The position numbers were made by a program, and so were the translations under genes. A stretch of DNA of 64,000 bases from Ochotona curzoniae (taxonomy: Eukaryota > Chordata > Mammalia > Lagomorpha > Ochotonidae), in assembly GCF_017591425.1 (NCBI RefSeq), contig NW_024467120.1, forward strand, positions 2,728,001-2,792,000. Direction: 5' to 3'. Under the pieces are notes generated by a model, which worked only from the letters and a program-made list of their open reading frames with translations, ran no database searches and was not told where the DNA came from. Shown here piece after piece: positions 1-11,228 of the stretch. How positions within the stretch are numbered: the first letter of the stretch is position 1; each line of letters begins with the position of its first letter.

Positions 1-234
1 CTGTCAGGGTGAGGAAATCCTTCCAAGTCCACATCGGCCTCCATTCACCCAGGCATTTGCTGTTTGGCCAAGTTGTTCGACCATCCTTCCTTCCTACCCA
101 TGTCCACAGCTCTCTGTAAGGCACTGAGGAGGCTCAGCTGTGACACATGGATGCCACTGTCAGACCACAGATGCTACAATTATCACTGTGGTTGGAGTTA
201 AGTCCAGGGGTTCAGTTGTGTGGATTCGCTCCTT

Positions 235-560
235 CTCCCCCCTCGCTCCCCCTCACGCTGCTGGTTGCTGTGATCCAGTTCTGGCATGGCCTGCCTCACC
301 TAGATATCTGCCATCTGTAGTGTGCTGCTCTTGATTCCATTTTATGCTGGTGAATGCTGCAGCCTAGCCTAACCCAGCCTGTCCTGCTCCCCATCCTGGT
401 TCTCGGATCTGCCAGTGGGTGTTGTGAACTGGCCCAGCCTGTCTGGGCTGCTCCCAGCCATGATTCTTGTGAATGCGCTCTGACAGAGGAGGTCCCCAAT
501 CTGCTCTATTAGCTCACCTGCCAGTGGATCTTTTGCACACCAGTGGGGTCCTTTGACCCC
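235..560 (-). repeat. Possible LINE-1 5'-UTR-like tandem segment, minus strand
   Basis: Read on the minus strand, this stretch contains units such as 'CACAACACCCACTGG' followed by GGGAGCAG and CAGGCTGGG elements. The same phrases recur in the plus-strand array at 7950-8700. It is probably an old, degenerate fragment of the same element. The element's identity as a LINE-1 5' UTR is inference. Confidence 0.4.
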
Positions 561-1979
561 AAGTTTTAATGAAACTTCTGAAAATGGACTATAACCAATA
601 CATTCATATCAGGATTCTTTTTGCTCCAGGGTGATTCCCAGAGATGGTGTCTCAAGACTTGCTATTGCCATCTATTGGTGCTTGTGGGCTACTACTCAAG
701 GTTTCCAGCAGGTGGGGAAATTGCCTGGGATTCTTTTCTGATTCTTTGGCTAAAAGTCCAGCTCTGTGAGGGGACTTGGTAGCTGAGGAGGAAGTCAGAG
801 TGTCAGGCTTTGTGAGCTGCTGAGTTCCTTGATCTGTTGTGCCCACTGGATTCCACTGATGACGTAACTCCTCCTAGAGGTTTTTTTCCTGGATTGACTT
901 CAACGATTTCACTGGATTCTCCTGAGATTAATGAAATTATCATTTCTAACACTCAAGTTCTGGTAGTCTTACAGCACAGCCATGGAGTAATGCGAAAACT
1001 TCCAGGCAAATTACTACACTGACTGGCTCTTCCGGGCTGTTAAAATTGAATGTCGTTCAGATAATTTGTTTACACCTTGTAACTACGTCCACAAATTAGG
1101 AGCTTCTTTGGCTAGATCCTCCCTAGGTTAAGATGCTACAACCGATTTTTTTCTTTGTGTGCGTGTGTTTTTATTTCAGTTGGCCTTTTTTATTCATTTC
1201 TGCCTTACGGTCCAGCTTTTTGCTCTAGACTTCTAAGATTCTAGTAGTGTTTCTTGAAAAGCATTTCTGGCTGCTCAGTCCTGGGTTGCCTTCAGGTGCC
1301 TGATAACAGACAGCAGGCTGTGCTGAGGGTAGCAGCAGAGGCAGGTGGCATAGGTGGCATTGTGACTGACACAAGCAAGAGGCTTTGTTGCCACTCTGAT
1401 TGCTGATTAATGATGATCCCTCTCCACGGTTGAGGTGGTTGCTTTCTCTATCACAAAATAACTTGATGTCAGATGTTTGCTTGATAATGACAGTCAAATT
1501 TTCAGGCAGCTCTGGTTCTTTGAGATTTCAAGATGCAGTCTGAGGTCTCGAGGAGCATAATTGAATAATGTTATTAGTTGCATCAAAAGCTGCACTGTAG
1601 ACTTTTTCATGCCATTTGTGTGGAATGTCAGCCGCCTACCTGAGGTTTACGCACACTGGGGCATATTGCTGTTCGTGCGCAGTTGTTCCAGACTTGAATT
1701 TTAGTGTACCTTTTCAAAATTCTTTCCTCTTCCCCGGACCCTCCTGCTCTGCAGTACCCGTGTTTTTGGGCTCCGGTATGGGGAAGGCTGCTGAAGACAA
1801 GGAGGGGTTATTAAGTCACGGGGATTCCACATCCCATTTACCTAAATGAGATTCTGAGTCTTCATTGGATATAAGAAGTATTGCAACTATTGAATAGTTG
1901 CTGTATTTTGGATTTTTTTAAGTGGTTTTACAACTTAAAGTGGTTAAAAAGTGGTTTTATAACTTGGGTTTACAATGTA

Positions 1980-2322
1980 TTTTTTTTTTTTTAAGATTTA
2001 TTTGTTTTCACTGGAAAGTCAGGTATATAGAGAGGAGGAAGAGAGGAGGAAAAACAGAGAGGAAGATCTTTTGTCCAATGATTCACTCCGCAAGTAGCCG
2101 CAATGGCTGGAGCTGAGTCGATCTGAAGCTAGGAGCCAGGAACTTCCTCTTGGTCTTCCATGCTGATGCAGGGTTCCAACACTTTGGGCCGTCCTCAACT
2201 GCTTTCTCAGGCCACAAGCAGGGAGCTGATCAGGGATCAGCCAGGATTAGAACCAGCACCCATATAGGATCCTGGTGCGTTCAAGGCGAGGACTTTTAAC
2301 TGCTAGACCACTGCGCTGGACC
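1980..2322 (-). mobile_element. C-type SINE (lagomorph), minus strand
   Basis: A T-run (the element's A-tail) is followed by the GGAAAGTCAGGTATAT motif, 'GAAGATCTT', a CACAAGCAGGGAGCTG block, an intact-looking 'ACCCATATAGGATCC' core and a final 'GCGCTGGACC' (the 5' head on the minus strand). The element is full length and moderately diverged. It lies 8 bp from a second copy in the same orientation. Confidence 0.9.
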
Positions 2323-2330
2323 TTGTAACT

Positions 2331-2669
2331 TTTTTTTTAAAGATTTATTTATTTTTATTGGAAAGTCAGATATACAGAGAGGAAGATCTTCCATCCAATG
2401 ATTCACTCCCCAAATGACCGCCACGGCCGGTGCTGTGCTGATTTGGAGCCAGGAGCCAGGAACTTCCTCCAGGTCTCCCATGTTGGTGAGGTCTCCCACG
2501 TTGGGTGCAGGGTCCCAAGGCTTTGGGCCATCCTCGACTGCTTTCCCAGGCCACAAGCAGGGAGCTGGATGGAAAGTACAGCTGGCTGGGATTAGAACCA
2601 GCACCCATATGGGATCCTGGTGCATCCAAGGTGAGGACTTTAGCTGCTAGGTCACGTCGCCGGGCCCCG
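2331..2669 (-). mobile_element. C-type SINE, minus strand
   Basis: Full-length copy from the T-run and 'AAGATTTATTTATTTTTATT' to the GGGCCC head at 2662-2667. It includes 'ACCCATATGGGATCC' and 'GCCACAAGCAGGGAGCTGG'. It is a direct (same-strand) neighbour of the copy at 1980-2322. Confidence 0.92.
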
Positions 2670-4290
2670 CTTAGTTTACTAAAAATAGTTTAAGTGAGAA
2701 AAGTGAAGCCCAACTGCTGGCAGTGATAAGGCAGGGTTTGTCACGGTGTGGCTCTTTTCCACAGCTGTCTGACCAAAGCAGACTTCCTAGCAGCTTGGCC
2801 TGAGGAATCCCATCCTTTCCCCATTCCTTTAAGGAAATCCTCTGTGGCTGACTTTCACTCTAAATAGCTCCTTGTGTAACTTAATTAAGACAAGTACTCC
2901 AAATATTTAGTATCCTGTGGTTTTTAGCATAAACAGACTATTTCATCTGTTTACATGTAAAGCAAAAAGTAAGGCTCTGATCCATGATGGTTAGATCCCT
3001 GAAAACTAAAGAACAGACATTTCATCTGGGGGTTTTCTTCTGGAGCCGGCCCCTTTGTCTTTAGTTCATTGTGTGTGATGGTAAAACAAAAATGAATTGC
3101 AACTACAGAAACAGGGTGGTAGTGGGCTTTGAGGCTGCTGCTGCTTATTAGTTTCATAAGAGTTGGTCTCCATTGGCCTCTGGGCTCACTCTAGGATGCG
3201 TTTATTTTCTCTGTAGTTTTCAGAATGTTTGCAACCATTCTGTGTGGTTTGCCGGCAACTGTAGTTGGATTCAAGTTGTTGGGCAGCTTGCCCTGGGTAG
3301 GGCACATCCCCTGCCTGACCCCCCACAAGCTCCGACACATGCACAAGGGCACACTCTTGTTTCTTTGAGTGGCTGCCAGGTTTGTAGTATATGTGTCTGG
3401 GGTAGAATAGAGTGGGTAATTATTTTGGGAATGGAAACAGGATTTTTTTTTTTCCTTTTTGAATAGGCCTTTCAGCAATTGGCAAAGCTTCAGCACCTCC
3501 TCCCACATGGGCACAAAGAGCACAGCCCTGCTGGTCATTTTGCATTTGCCAGATACACAGTGTCTTATTTTCTGTTTTTCAATCAATGCATCTCTCCCGC
3601 CCCCACTTGCCTTACCCATTGCGTACCCCATGTTTAGAACTGGGATGTAATCTAAATAATTGGATTTACCAGTTTACGTGTTTCATATTGGAAAATTGAG
3701 TTAATAAAATGGTGTTTGGGCTGCACGTCCCTGAGGAAGGCACCAGCTGTGCCTTTGCTTCCGACCACTTGATCCTCCTGGCTCCCGGCCTGTGTTCTAT
3801 TGCACGTGATGTGTCCTTTTTGGTTTGTGCGCTACCAAAAATCTCAGCAGAAATTGTAGCCAATTTAGAGATACTCATTGTGCTGTTGTTAGGTTTCCCT
3901 AAAGGTTGAGAGCAGAGATAGTGGGTAGCAGGGAGATTCTGCACCCTGGAAAACCCGGTAGGAAGCATGGAGAAGCAGTCCTCTCTCCTGTAGGCTCCCA
4001 GCGGCCAGCTGGGACACAGCAGGCAGTGGGGATTCTTGACCAAGCTGGTCTCACAATTTATTGTTTAACTTTCCACATAATGTTATTGTTTATTTTGGTG
4101 TATTCATTTGTTCCCCATAAAAGTATTTATTTTTTTTAAAAAAAAAGTCTAACACATTAACAGTACATTTTGGGTAGTTTTTTGATCATAAAGTTAACGT
4201 TTTTAGGCTGTTGATGATGCCAAGCGGGAGGAAGCAGAGTAGAAATCGCTTCTGTGAAACCTGGGCAGTGGACAGGGGAAACATGAACTT

Positions 4291-4602
4291 TCTTTTTTTG
4301 TACAAGATTTATTTAGTTTTATTATGAAGTCAGCTATACAGGGAGGAGGAGAAACAGAGAGGAAGATTTGCCTGTCTGTTGATTGACTGCCCAAATGAGT
4401 ACAGTGGCTGGAGCCAAGCTGATCCAAAGCCAGGAGCCAGGAGCCTCTTCTGGTCTCCCATGTGGATGCAAGGTCCCAGGGCTTTCCCAGGTCCCAAACA
4501 GGGAACTGGATGGGAAGTAGGGTTGCTGGGATTAGAACTGTTGCCCGAATGGGATCCTGACGTTTGCAAGAGGAAGAGTCATTAGGCTACTGGGTTGGGC
4601 CC
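4291..4602 (-). mobile_element. C-type SINE, minus strand
   Basis: T-run, 'AAGATTTATTTAGTTTTATT', 'GAAGATTTGCCTG', 'AAACAGGGAACTGGATGGG', 'GCCCGAATGGGATCCTG' and the GGGCCC head. The flanks AACATGAACTT (before) and AACGTGGAATT (after) could be a decayed target-site duplication. Confidence 0.88.
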
Positions 4603-4945
4603 AACGTGGAATTCTTGCTGGCACCAGAAGCTGGCACCGTTGTGTCCAGGAGCACAGACGATCTGACGTCACTGGACGGCCCGTCGGTGTAATGGGTGGC
4701 AGAATTCTCCTCCTGTCCCCAGGAGATTGTGGTGCGGCATGTGTTCTGCTTGATCTGGTTGGGAAATGCTCTTTGCTGTCACTTTTTAATATCTTATTGC
4801 ATTATTTTTTATAGTCTCACTAGGAAATCAAGTACAATGTGCCTTTTATTTGCGGTTTGGTAGCAGCAGTTTATCTCTGAGGTCCCAACCATTGTAAAAT
4901 GTCTCATGTCCCCTTTTCATCTGTGCTTCCTTGTGTGTACTGTTT

Positions 4946-4985
4946 TTTTGTTGTTGTTGTTTTGTTTGTTTGTTTTTGTTTTTTT
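4946..4985. repeat. T-rich (TTG)n/(TTTG)n low-complexity tract
   Basis: A run of TTG and TTTG units inside intron 3. No SINE body is attached to it. Confidence 0.9.
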
Positions 4986-5271
4986 CACTGGCTGCATCAT
5001 GTTTGGCATTTCTTGTTACTGACTTTCTAGAAGGCAGTAAACTCTTAACATCCTGCTCTCTTACAGTATTTCCTGGAAGCTCCTGCAATACTCAAGCTTG
5101 AATTGTGGTTTATTAAGACAGACATGTAATATAGTTGCCAATTCTACAGCTTTTCCACAGAACAATCAGAAGTGTTTTTCAGGGTTAGAAACAGAATTGG
5201 TTTTTGTTCTGAAACTGAGAACACTGATTTTAAAGAGAAACCAATGTTGGGGAAACAAGGAAAGAGGAGGA

Positions 5272-5408
5272 GCCTTGGTGGGAGCCGTGCACTGGGAATG
5301 AGGTGCCTTGGTGGTGGGGGCTGTGCACTGGGAATGAGGTACGTTGGTGGTGGGGGCCGTGCACTGGGAATGGGGTGCCTTGGTGGTGGGGGCCGTGCGG
5401 TGGGCGAC
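5272..5408. repeat. 36-bp minisatellite, about 3.8 copies
   Basis: Units starting GCACTGGGAATG begin at 5289, 5325 and 5361. Each is exactly 36 bp and differs from its neighbours by one to three bases. A partial unit precedes (5272-5288) and another follows (5397-5408). Because 36 is a multiple of three, all six frames stay open through the array. This explains the apparent Gly-rich 'proteins' here, which are not genes. Confidence 0.93.
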
Positions 5409-5766
5409 TCGCAGGAGGTCACGGCTACCAGCCCCCTGCTCAGGGACACAGTTAGGCAAGGCCTGGCTGCCCCTCCATGCAGCCACTTGAGTGCAGCAAG
5501 CCAGAATGCGCCTTTAAAAATCTCAAGGTGTCTTTTCTTTCTGTTTGCTAACTTTGCTAGAAAATTTGGACTTGGACTTTATATCTTATGTCTGATTAAT
5601 TTTGTTTGTTTTTTTTTATGGTATATATTTATTTGTAAGAGAACATTTGAAGAGATGGGTAGGAGTTAAAAAGAAAACAGTTTCTCCTCAAGGGTTTCTC
5701 TTCCACTCTCTCCCATGTCTCCATGACAGGCCCTGTCCTGGGCTTTGCAGCCTCCCTGTTACACAC

Positions 5767-5801
5767 TGCGTGCGCGCGCGCGCACACACACACACACACA
5801 C
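5767..5801. repeat. Alternating purine-pyrimidine tract (GC)n(AC)n
   Basis: TGCGTGCGCGCG... passes without interruption into (CA)n, about 35 bp of strict alternation. The GC part makes this a strong Z-DNA-type sequence. Confidence 0.92.
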
Positions 5802-5902
5802 AGTCTGCTGAATGTAGAAAAGCCCTTTGTCCTCATAACTGAGACATTGTCCTTTGCACTTTATAATTTGGGGAATTTCTGTTTAAGTTGATTGGTTTAA
5901 TT

Positions 5903-6200
5903 TTGAAGGCAGAATTATGAAGATTTTTGGGGGAAGGGACAGATGGAGATCTTCATTCTGCTGGTTTGTTTCCCAAATAACACAATGGCCAAAGCTGGAC
6001 CAGGCCAAAGCCAGGGGCCTGAAATTTCATCTGGGTAGCAGGGACCAAGTAGGTAGGCGGTCTTCGCTGTCTTCCTCTGTTTCCATATGCATTAGCAGGG
6101 AATTACATCGAACGTGATGCAGCTGGGGCTCAAACCGGTGCCCATATGGTTTCTGATGTTGTTAAATTATTTGTGACTGCAAGAGAGAGCTGCTAAATCA
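5903..6200 (-). mobile_element. Old, diverged C-type SINE, minus strand
   Basis: Recognisable blocks are GAAGATTTTTGG, 'AGATCTTCATTCTGCTGG', a TAGCAGGGA segment, 'ACCGGTGCCCATATGG' and a decayed 'GCTGCTAAATCACCGCTGG' head. Divergence is much higher than in the copies at 1980-2669. The following 120 bp (6205-6320: 'CATAGCAGGGATCCAG') may be a fragment of another old copy. Confidence 0.65.
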
Positions 6201-6310
6201 CCGCTGGCATTGGAGCTGGGACAGGGTTGAGGTTCAGGTCTCCTGTGTGCATAGCAGGGATCCAGTTCCTGGAGCCATAGCCCAAGAGCCGAAGCATTCT
6301 ATTGTGAGTC

Positions 6311-6390
6311 CTGGCACACACACACACGCGCACACACGCATACACATAATTTATATATATATATGTTTGTGTGTATGTATATATATAATT
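6311..6390. repeat. (CA)n/(TA)n/(TG)n dinucleotide cluster
   Basis: CACACACACACACGCG, then TATATATATATATG, then TGTGTGTATGTATATATA. This is a compound microsatellite in intron 3. Confidence 0.9.
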
Positions 6391-6504
6391 TATTTTTTAA
6401 GGTTTGTTTATAATAGACATCCATCTTAAAATAGCCTAACGGTGTGCTTGCTGGTGTGTTTTTCATTTGCCAGGATGTTTGTAAATTTGCTTTAACATAA
6501 ATAT

Positions 6505-6665
6505 TTAGGCCTGGAGCTAGGAACTCAGGTGTCAGTCGTCCAAGTGCGTGGGCTACCTCCTCTTATGCTTTCCTAGGCAAATTAGCACAAAGTTGAATTG
6601 AAAGTGGAGCAGTTAGTGGCATTCCCATGTTGTGCTAGAAATTGCTCCATCATCTACAGGATCTT
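6505..6665 (-). mobile_element. Old SINE fragment, minus strand
   Basis: 'GGAGCTAGGAACTCAGGTGT', a decayed GCAAATTAGCACAAAG block, 'GTGGAGCAGTTAGTGGCATT' and 'CCATGTTGTGCTAGAAATTG' follow the order of the C-type SINE minus strand. Both ends are missing or unreadable. Confidence 0.5.
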
Positions 6666-7474
6666 GTTTGGGGATTTTTATTTTATTTTAAGTTTTACGG
6701 ATTGTCCAATAAGTGTTCATTGTGCTTCTTTGTGAATGAAAAGTGGTCTAGACAGGCATAGTCCTTTCTTATTATCCACAGGCTCATCTCCCCTGTTTTC
6801 AGTTTTCTTTCACTTGTGTGAACAGTAAGGGTTACAGTGAACAGAGGGATAGAGTTCACATTAGTATGCCTTCTGTCGTGGTATGTTGCAGTTAACTTTC
6901 CAGGAAGAACATAGTCTGCAGAGCCTTGGTACCCTCCACACTTGGAACCTTAGATGGCTTGTGCTGCAGATGGAATGGCATGGCAAAGCTGTGTATTGGG
7001 CAGGGCACAAAACCAAGTTTAAGCTGAGCAGTAAATTGAATCAAGGGAACAGTTTTATTGCTAAAGATAGGCGAGAAATACAAACATCTCATAACATGGA
7101 GAAAGGGCAGGAGAGTAGCAGATAAAACATAATTTTTATGTAAACTGTAAAACTCTCTGGGTATCCATGTTGTTGGTGTATTTTTGTTAAATGCTACAGT
7201 GCCATCATTTGGGATTAACTGGATCTGTTTGAAGCACTAGCTTCTTAATTCTTTTTGCTCTGTTTCTGCCCTCAAGTAATATTTCCTGATCATTTGTAAG
7301 GAGGGATGATGGGTGTTTTAAAAGCACAGTACAAGCAAGTTCTTAGCTTCACAAGTTCTAAAAGCCTGCTACTTTTAGAAGTTGAGATCTTTATAGTGAC
7401 AGAACAAGCTAGTATTAGATAAATTTTATGATGAATATCAGGTCAGTTGATGCATATATTTAAAATATTTAGTA

Positions 7475-7690
7475 TGCTGGGGTGAGTGTTAGCTCAATGA
7501 ATTAAGTTACTATTTGAGATGACTGCTCCTGATTGGAATCCCAACTACTGACTCAGTGTCCTGGAAGGCAGCAGGCGATGGCTTAAGTAGTTGGGCCTTG
7601 TCACCTGTGTGGGTGGGAAGTGGCCCTGCTGATGGAAGATGCCCTTAGCTCCTGTCTCTCACTGCTGGCATTTCTAGTAGGTTAAAACAA
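7475..7690 (+). mobile_element. Old C-type SINE, plus strand
   Basis: GCTGGGGTGAGTGTTAGCTC, 'GGAATCCCAACTACTGACTC', 'CTGGAAGGCAGCAGGCGATGG' and 'TTGGGCCTTGTCACC' keep the SINE order but are highly diverged, with the tail lost. Confidence 0.55.
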
Positions 7691-8508
7691 CATTCAGTAT
7701 ACTTATGTAGAGAATAGAAAATTCATTCTTGGCTACTGTCTCGAGCAAATGGTAAGAAACGTTTCCAAGATATATTTGGGTTCAAATTTATGAAAAGAAG
7801 TATCATATACATATGAATTTGCAGGTGAAATGTATCCATTTATGATAATTGATGTTCAGCCAAATCGATTAGACAATTAATACTGATATTCTTGTTTAGG
7901 GAAATTTTTTGAAGGGTAACTGTTGGTTGTATGATCTTTTAAAATGTTTGGAGTTGAGCCTGCTGAGCTGCAGCACCCACTGGAATATACATGACGTGGG
8001 ACTGGGAGCAGGCCTGGTAGGGAACTTGTGGAACTTCATTCTAGGCTACTGCCTCCACCAGTTAGCATGCGGGCCGGGCCTGGTCCTGGCAGGGTCGCAA
8101 CACTCACTGATACGAACGAGAGCCCGGTCCCACTTGGCTGGGCTGCAACACGCAAGATCTGGGACTGGGAGTAAACCTGGTAGGGGAACTGTAGGGACTC
8201 CCCTGCTAGGTCTCAGCGCCTGCTGCTGAGTCCAAGAGTCAGGACTTATGTCAGGCCAGTTGTGCAATACTGCAACACCTTTTGGCTACATGTGGGTCAG
8301 ATCTGAGGACAGGTCATCAGGTTGAGCTAGTCCCCTGTACCCGTGTGTGTGCATGAGAGCTGGACAGGATGTGGAACACGCTAGGCTAGGCCACAATACC
8401 TGCTGGCACACACAAACTTGGGCCGAGATGGACCTATTGGAGGTAGGTGCAAGTCCCGCTAACTAGGCCATAGAACTCACTAGTATGCACCAGGGTTGGA
8501 CCTGTGGT

Positions 8509-8543
8509 GGGCTGGGCTGGGCTGGGCTGGGCTGGGCTGGGCT
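8509..8543. repeat. (GGGCT)7 pentanucleotide array
   Basis: Seven perfect GGGCT units followed by two degenerate AGGCT units. Four or more G3 tracts with 2-base loops fit the G-quadruplex rule on the + strand, which is the sense strand of the transcript. Confidence 0.95.
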
Positions 8544-8558
8544 AGGCTAGGACACAGC

Positions 8559-8588
8559 ACCCACCCCCCCCCCACCCCCCCACCCCCA
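8559..8588. repeat. Poly-C tract with A interruptions
   Basis: Runs of C of about 10, 7 and 5 broken by single A bases, starting 16 bp after the (GGGCT)7 array. The G-rich and C-rich tracts lie on the same strand and could pair as a hairpin. Confidence 0.9.
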
Positions 8589-10429
8589 GTTCATGTGAGA
8601 AATAGGACTGGGGAGGCACTGATGAGGCAGCTACATCCACTGCTGAGTGTATTGGCTGCTATGGGTGACGGACTGGTCTAACACTGCACTACCTGAAGCA
8701 CAAAAGAGTTAAGGCTCAGGACTCTAGGCAGTTTCTTGGGTGACTAGATGGCTGGACTCAGATCCTGGGCTCAGGGAAAATCACAAGGTATGTGGTCCAA
8801 CCTTGGAGTACAAGTATTGGGACTGGGCCTCCTCAGTTGCTAATACCTGTGCAGTAGAGAACCAATTAAAGCTCCTGTAGGCCTGCAGAGTAAGTTAAGT
8901 ACTCATCACAAAATGGAAAACAAACCGCATCAAACAACTCCTCCTTGTCAGGCCTTGCTGCACATTCTAGGTCTGGAGATACACTGAAGTAGACCTGGTC
9001 AGTTTTTTCTCAATTGTGATGAAGCAAAAGCTGACAACATCAAGCAGTCAAACAACACCCTTTGAACATTTCCTGCATCCAGGTCTCCAAGGCAACATCA
9101 AATGGATGATGTAGTTTGAAAGAAAGGAGTATGGCACCAATCCTCTTCCCAGCCTTGGACACAGGAGGAAAGTAAAGAACCGATATATTTACCCTGTCTA
9201 TGCACTTTCCTCCACACCTGCACCTTATTGGAGTTCGAGGTCTGGTCCACATGGACATGCATCCCTCTCAGCTATGTAAAACATATTAAGAGCAAAATAA
9301 AAAATAGAAAAAATTAGATTGGACTTGACTCTACTTTCAGAGGTTAACCCAGAATTTATTGCTGCTCAGAGACGTTTGTGTAGCTTCAGAAGATATATTT
9401 GGTTTTGCATTGCAACTTTGAATTTTATTTAATATGTACACCTGTATATTAATAGAGATGGTTGGAATATGACATAAATATCATTCGGAGCTTTTACCTT
9501 TTCTGAAACTGGTCTCCCAATGCCACCCTGTGTTCATTTCTCCTCTCTGACCTGGCAAGTGCTCGGGAACAGATTCAGTTCCTGCCACATGTAGAGGTCC
9601 CAGGGAAACCATTCACTAGGCCACAGGTCTGGATTTCCCAAGGCGGTAGTGCTTAGGGAAGTGCATGCTGGCCAGACTGTTTTGTCTGGTTGTGGCTAGT
9701 CTTCCTTCTGTGTCTCTAGGAGTGAGGTGCTGTTTTCTTTGGTACCTGCTACCAAAGGTTGTTTTCAAGCATATTCTTTGTGTTTTAGTACCTTTCCTCT
9801 GTTCTTGAAATCAGCCACAGTGGGTTGAGTCCTTCTCGTACTGGGTATCTCAGCTTTTCTCCCCTTCAGGTGTATCTTTCTAATTGTCCTTTCCTGCTTG
9901 ATGGGCTGTTATTCTGGTAATGGACCTTTGTGGCTAAATAGGGAGATTTGAGAGGGGCCTCAATTGCAAATGTTTCAGTAGACTGGGAAAATGATGGATC
10001 AGGAGGCAAAGGTGGACTGAATAGGAGGACCCAGTAGAGGGGATTGTACATTCATGGCAACACCATGTGAAAGCTTGGAATTACAGCAGCATCCTATACT
10101 GTGAAATTAAACAGAGGTGCGAAAGTAATTTATTTCAGATTGTTGTTATCTGCAGTTTTTGAAACATGCAGGAATATATGCAGCTACCGTGTAAGCATGT
10201 ACTTGTACATATACTTGTTCATGATGCTTGTTTTACATCCAAATATAAAAGCCCTTTAACCAAATTTATTGCACCTTGTGGCTGGCGTGTGGTTTATGAG
10301 AGTATGGGAGATATATAACTTTCATTTGCCTGAAACAGGCCCTTTTTTGTTTTGCTTTTATTGCTATGCTTAGGTCTGTATCCTCTGGTTTCTGCTTAAT
10401 TTATTGTTAATTTTCCTTTGCTTTTACAG

Positions 10430-10599
10430 GCCCAGGCTGCAAGCACAAAGGAAGTTTGCTCAATCTCAGCCGAACAGTCCCAGCACAACTCCAGTGAAGA
10501 TTGTGGAGCCATTGCTACCCCCTCCAGCTACTCAAATCTCCGACCTCTCTAAAAGGAAGCCTAAGACAGAAGATTTTCTCACCTTTCTCTGCCTTCGAG
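10430..10599 (+). CDS. JARID2: JARID2 exon 4 (PRC2-activating lysine segment)
   Basis: 170 bp between ...TTTTACAG and GTAAGT. The first base completes Arg108, then residues Pro109 to Arg164 follow, and the last G opens Gly165. The peptide [13 protein letters not shown] contains the lysine that aligns with human Lys116 (codon AAG, 10452-10454). In human and mouse PRC2 this lysine is trimethylated by EZH2 and then binds the EED aromatic cage, stimulating the complex. The rest of the exon (Pro-rich [14 protein letters not shown], then [16 protein letters not shown]) matches the reported PRC2-binding region. Every residue equals the human protein as I remember it. Confidence 0.97.
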
Positions 10600-11228
10600 G
10601 TAAGTCTTATGGCATTCAGTCTAATGGCAGCTGGCACTTCAGGACCAGCCTGGTTGAAAGCCTCCCTCGTGAGGAGTGGTGTGCTTCCCTTGCTGCAGTG
10701 TCCTTTCAGGGTCTGCAGCCTGTTCCGAGGCTACAGTCCTATGTGAGGAAGCCGACGTGACAAAGTGCATTCTAGGTGTGCTCTCTGGGCCAGGACTTGG
10801 TTGACTTTCTTACCTTTTCTCTAGATTGCCTATCTCTGTTCTCAGCTTCTCAGTTCACAAAAGCACAGGTGTAGTTTGCTGGCTAGCAACCATTCCTGTA
10901 GGATCTCCCTTAGATCTCTACTTATCACCATCACTCTCGTCACACACATTGCTCTTGCTGTATTTCTTAGGTTTTTTGGTGGAGGAGCTTTGGAAGACAA
11001 AGTCTCTTGCGTGTTTTCTGAGGCCTGGTGAGTGGTCCTCACGGGCTCAGTGCACTCCTGGCACTGTACCATGCAAAGACAGCCGTAGCAGTTGCTAATT
11101 GTTGTTATCAGTGAAAACAGGTGCAGAATAGAGTGCAAGGTTAAAGTTAAATTTTTGTACAAACCATTTGCTTGAATCTATCCGGACTAACTTGGGAAAA
11201 TATTTTTTATGGAAACTAAGATTTGTAT

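Larger units (their letters stand above)
7950..8700 (+). repeat. Degenerate long-unit tandem array, possibly a LINE-1 5'-UTR
   Basis: Phrases of the type 'CAACACTCACTG', GAACGAGAGCC, 'GGGACTGGGAGCAGGCCTGG' and GGGGAACTGT recur about every 50-120 bp (starts near 7970, 8097, 8145, 8272, 8399, 8476, 8553). They are broken by the GGGCT array and C-runs at 8509-8588. Lagomorph LINE-1 5' regions are GC-rich and repeated in a similar way, which is why I suspect one. No ORF1 or ORF2 remnant is visible next to it. Confidence 0.5.
1..10429 (+). other. JARID2: JARID2 intron 3, 3' part
   Basis: No coding sequence is supported here; all open frames are short and without family resemblance. The intron holds two adjacent minus-strand C-SINEs (1980-2669), further SINEs at 4291, 5903, 6505 and 7475, an LINE-1-like degenerate tandem array (7950-8700) with a possible minus-strand relative near 235-560, a 36-bp minisatellite (5272-5408) and alternating purine-pyrimidine runs. 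The stretches 600-1975, 2670-4290, 6680-7470 and 9240-10400 look like unique intron with no recognisable element. The end, TTTTCCTTTGCTTTTACAG, is a good acceptor with a pyrimidine tract. Confidence 0.85.

Noticed and set aside
5172..5669. 165-codon Gly-rich open frame
   Set aside because: It runs through the 36-bp minisatellite, where the unit length keeps the frame open. There is no other protein feature.
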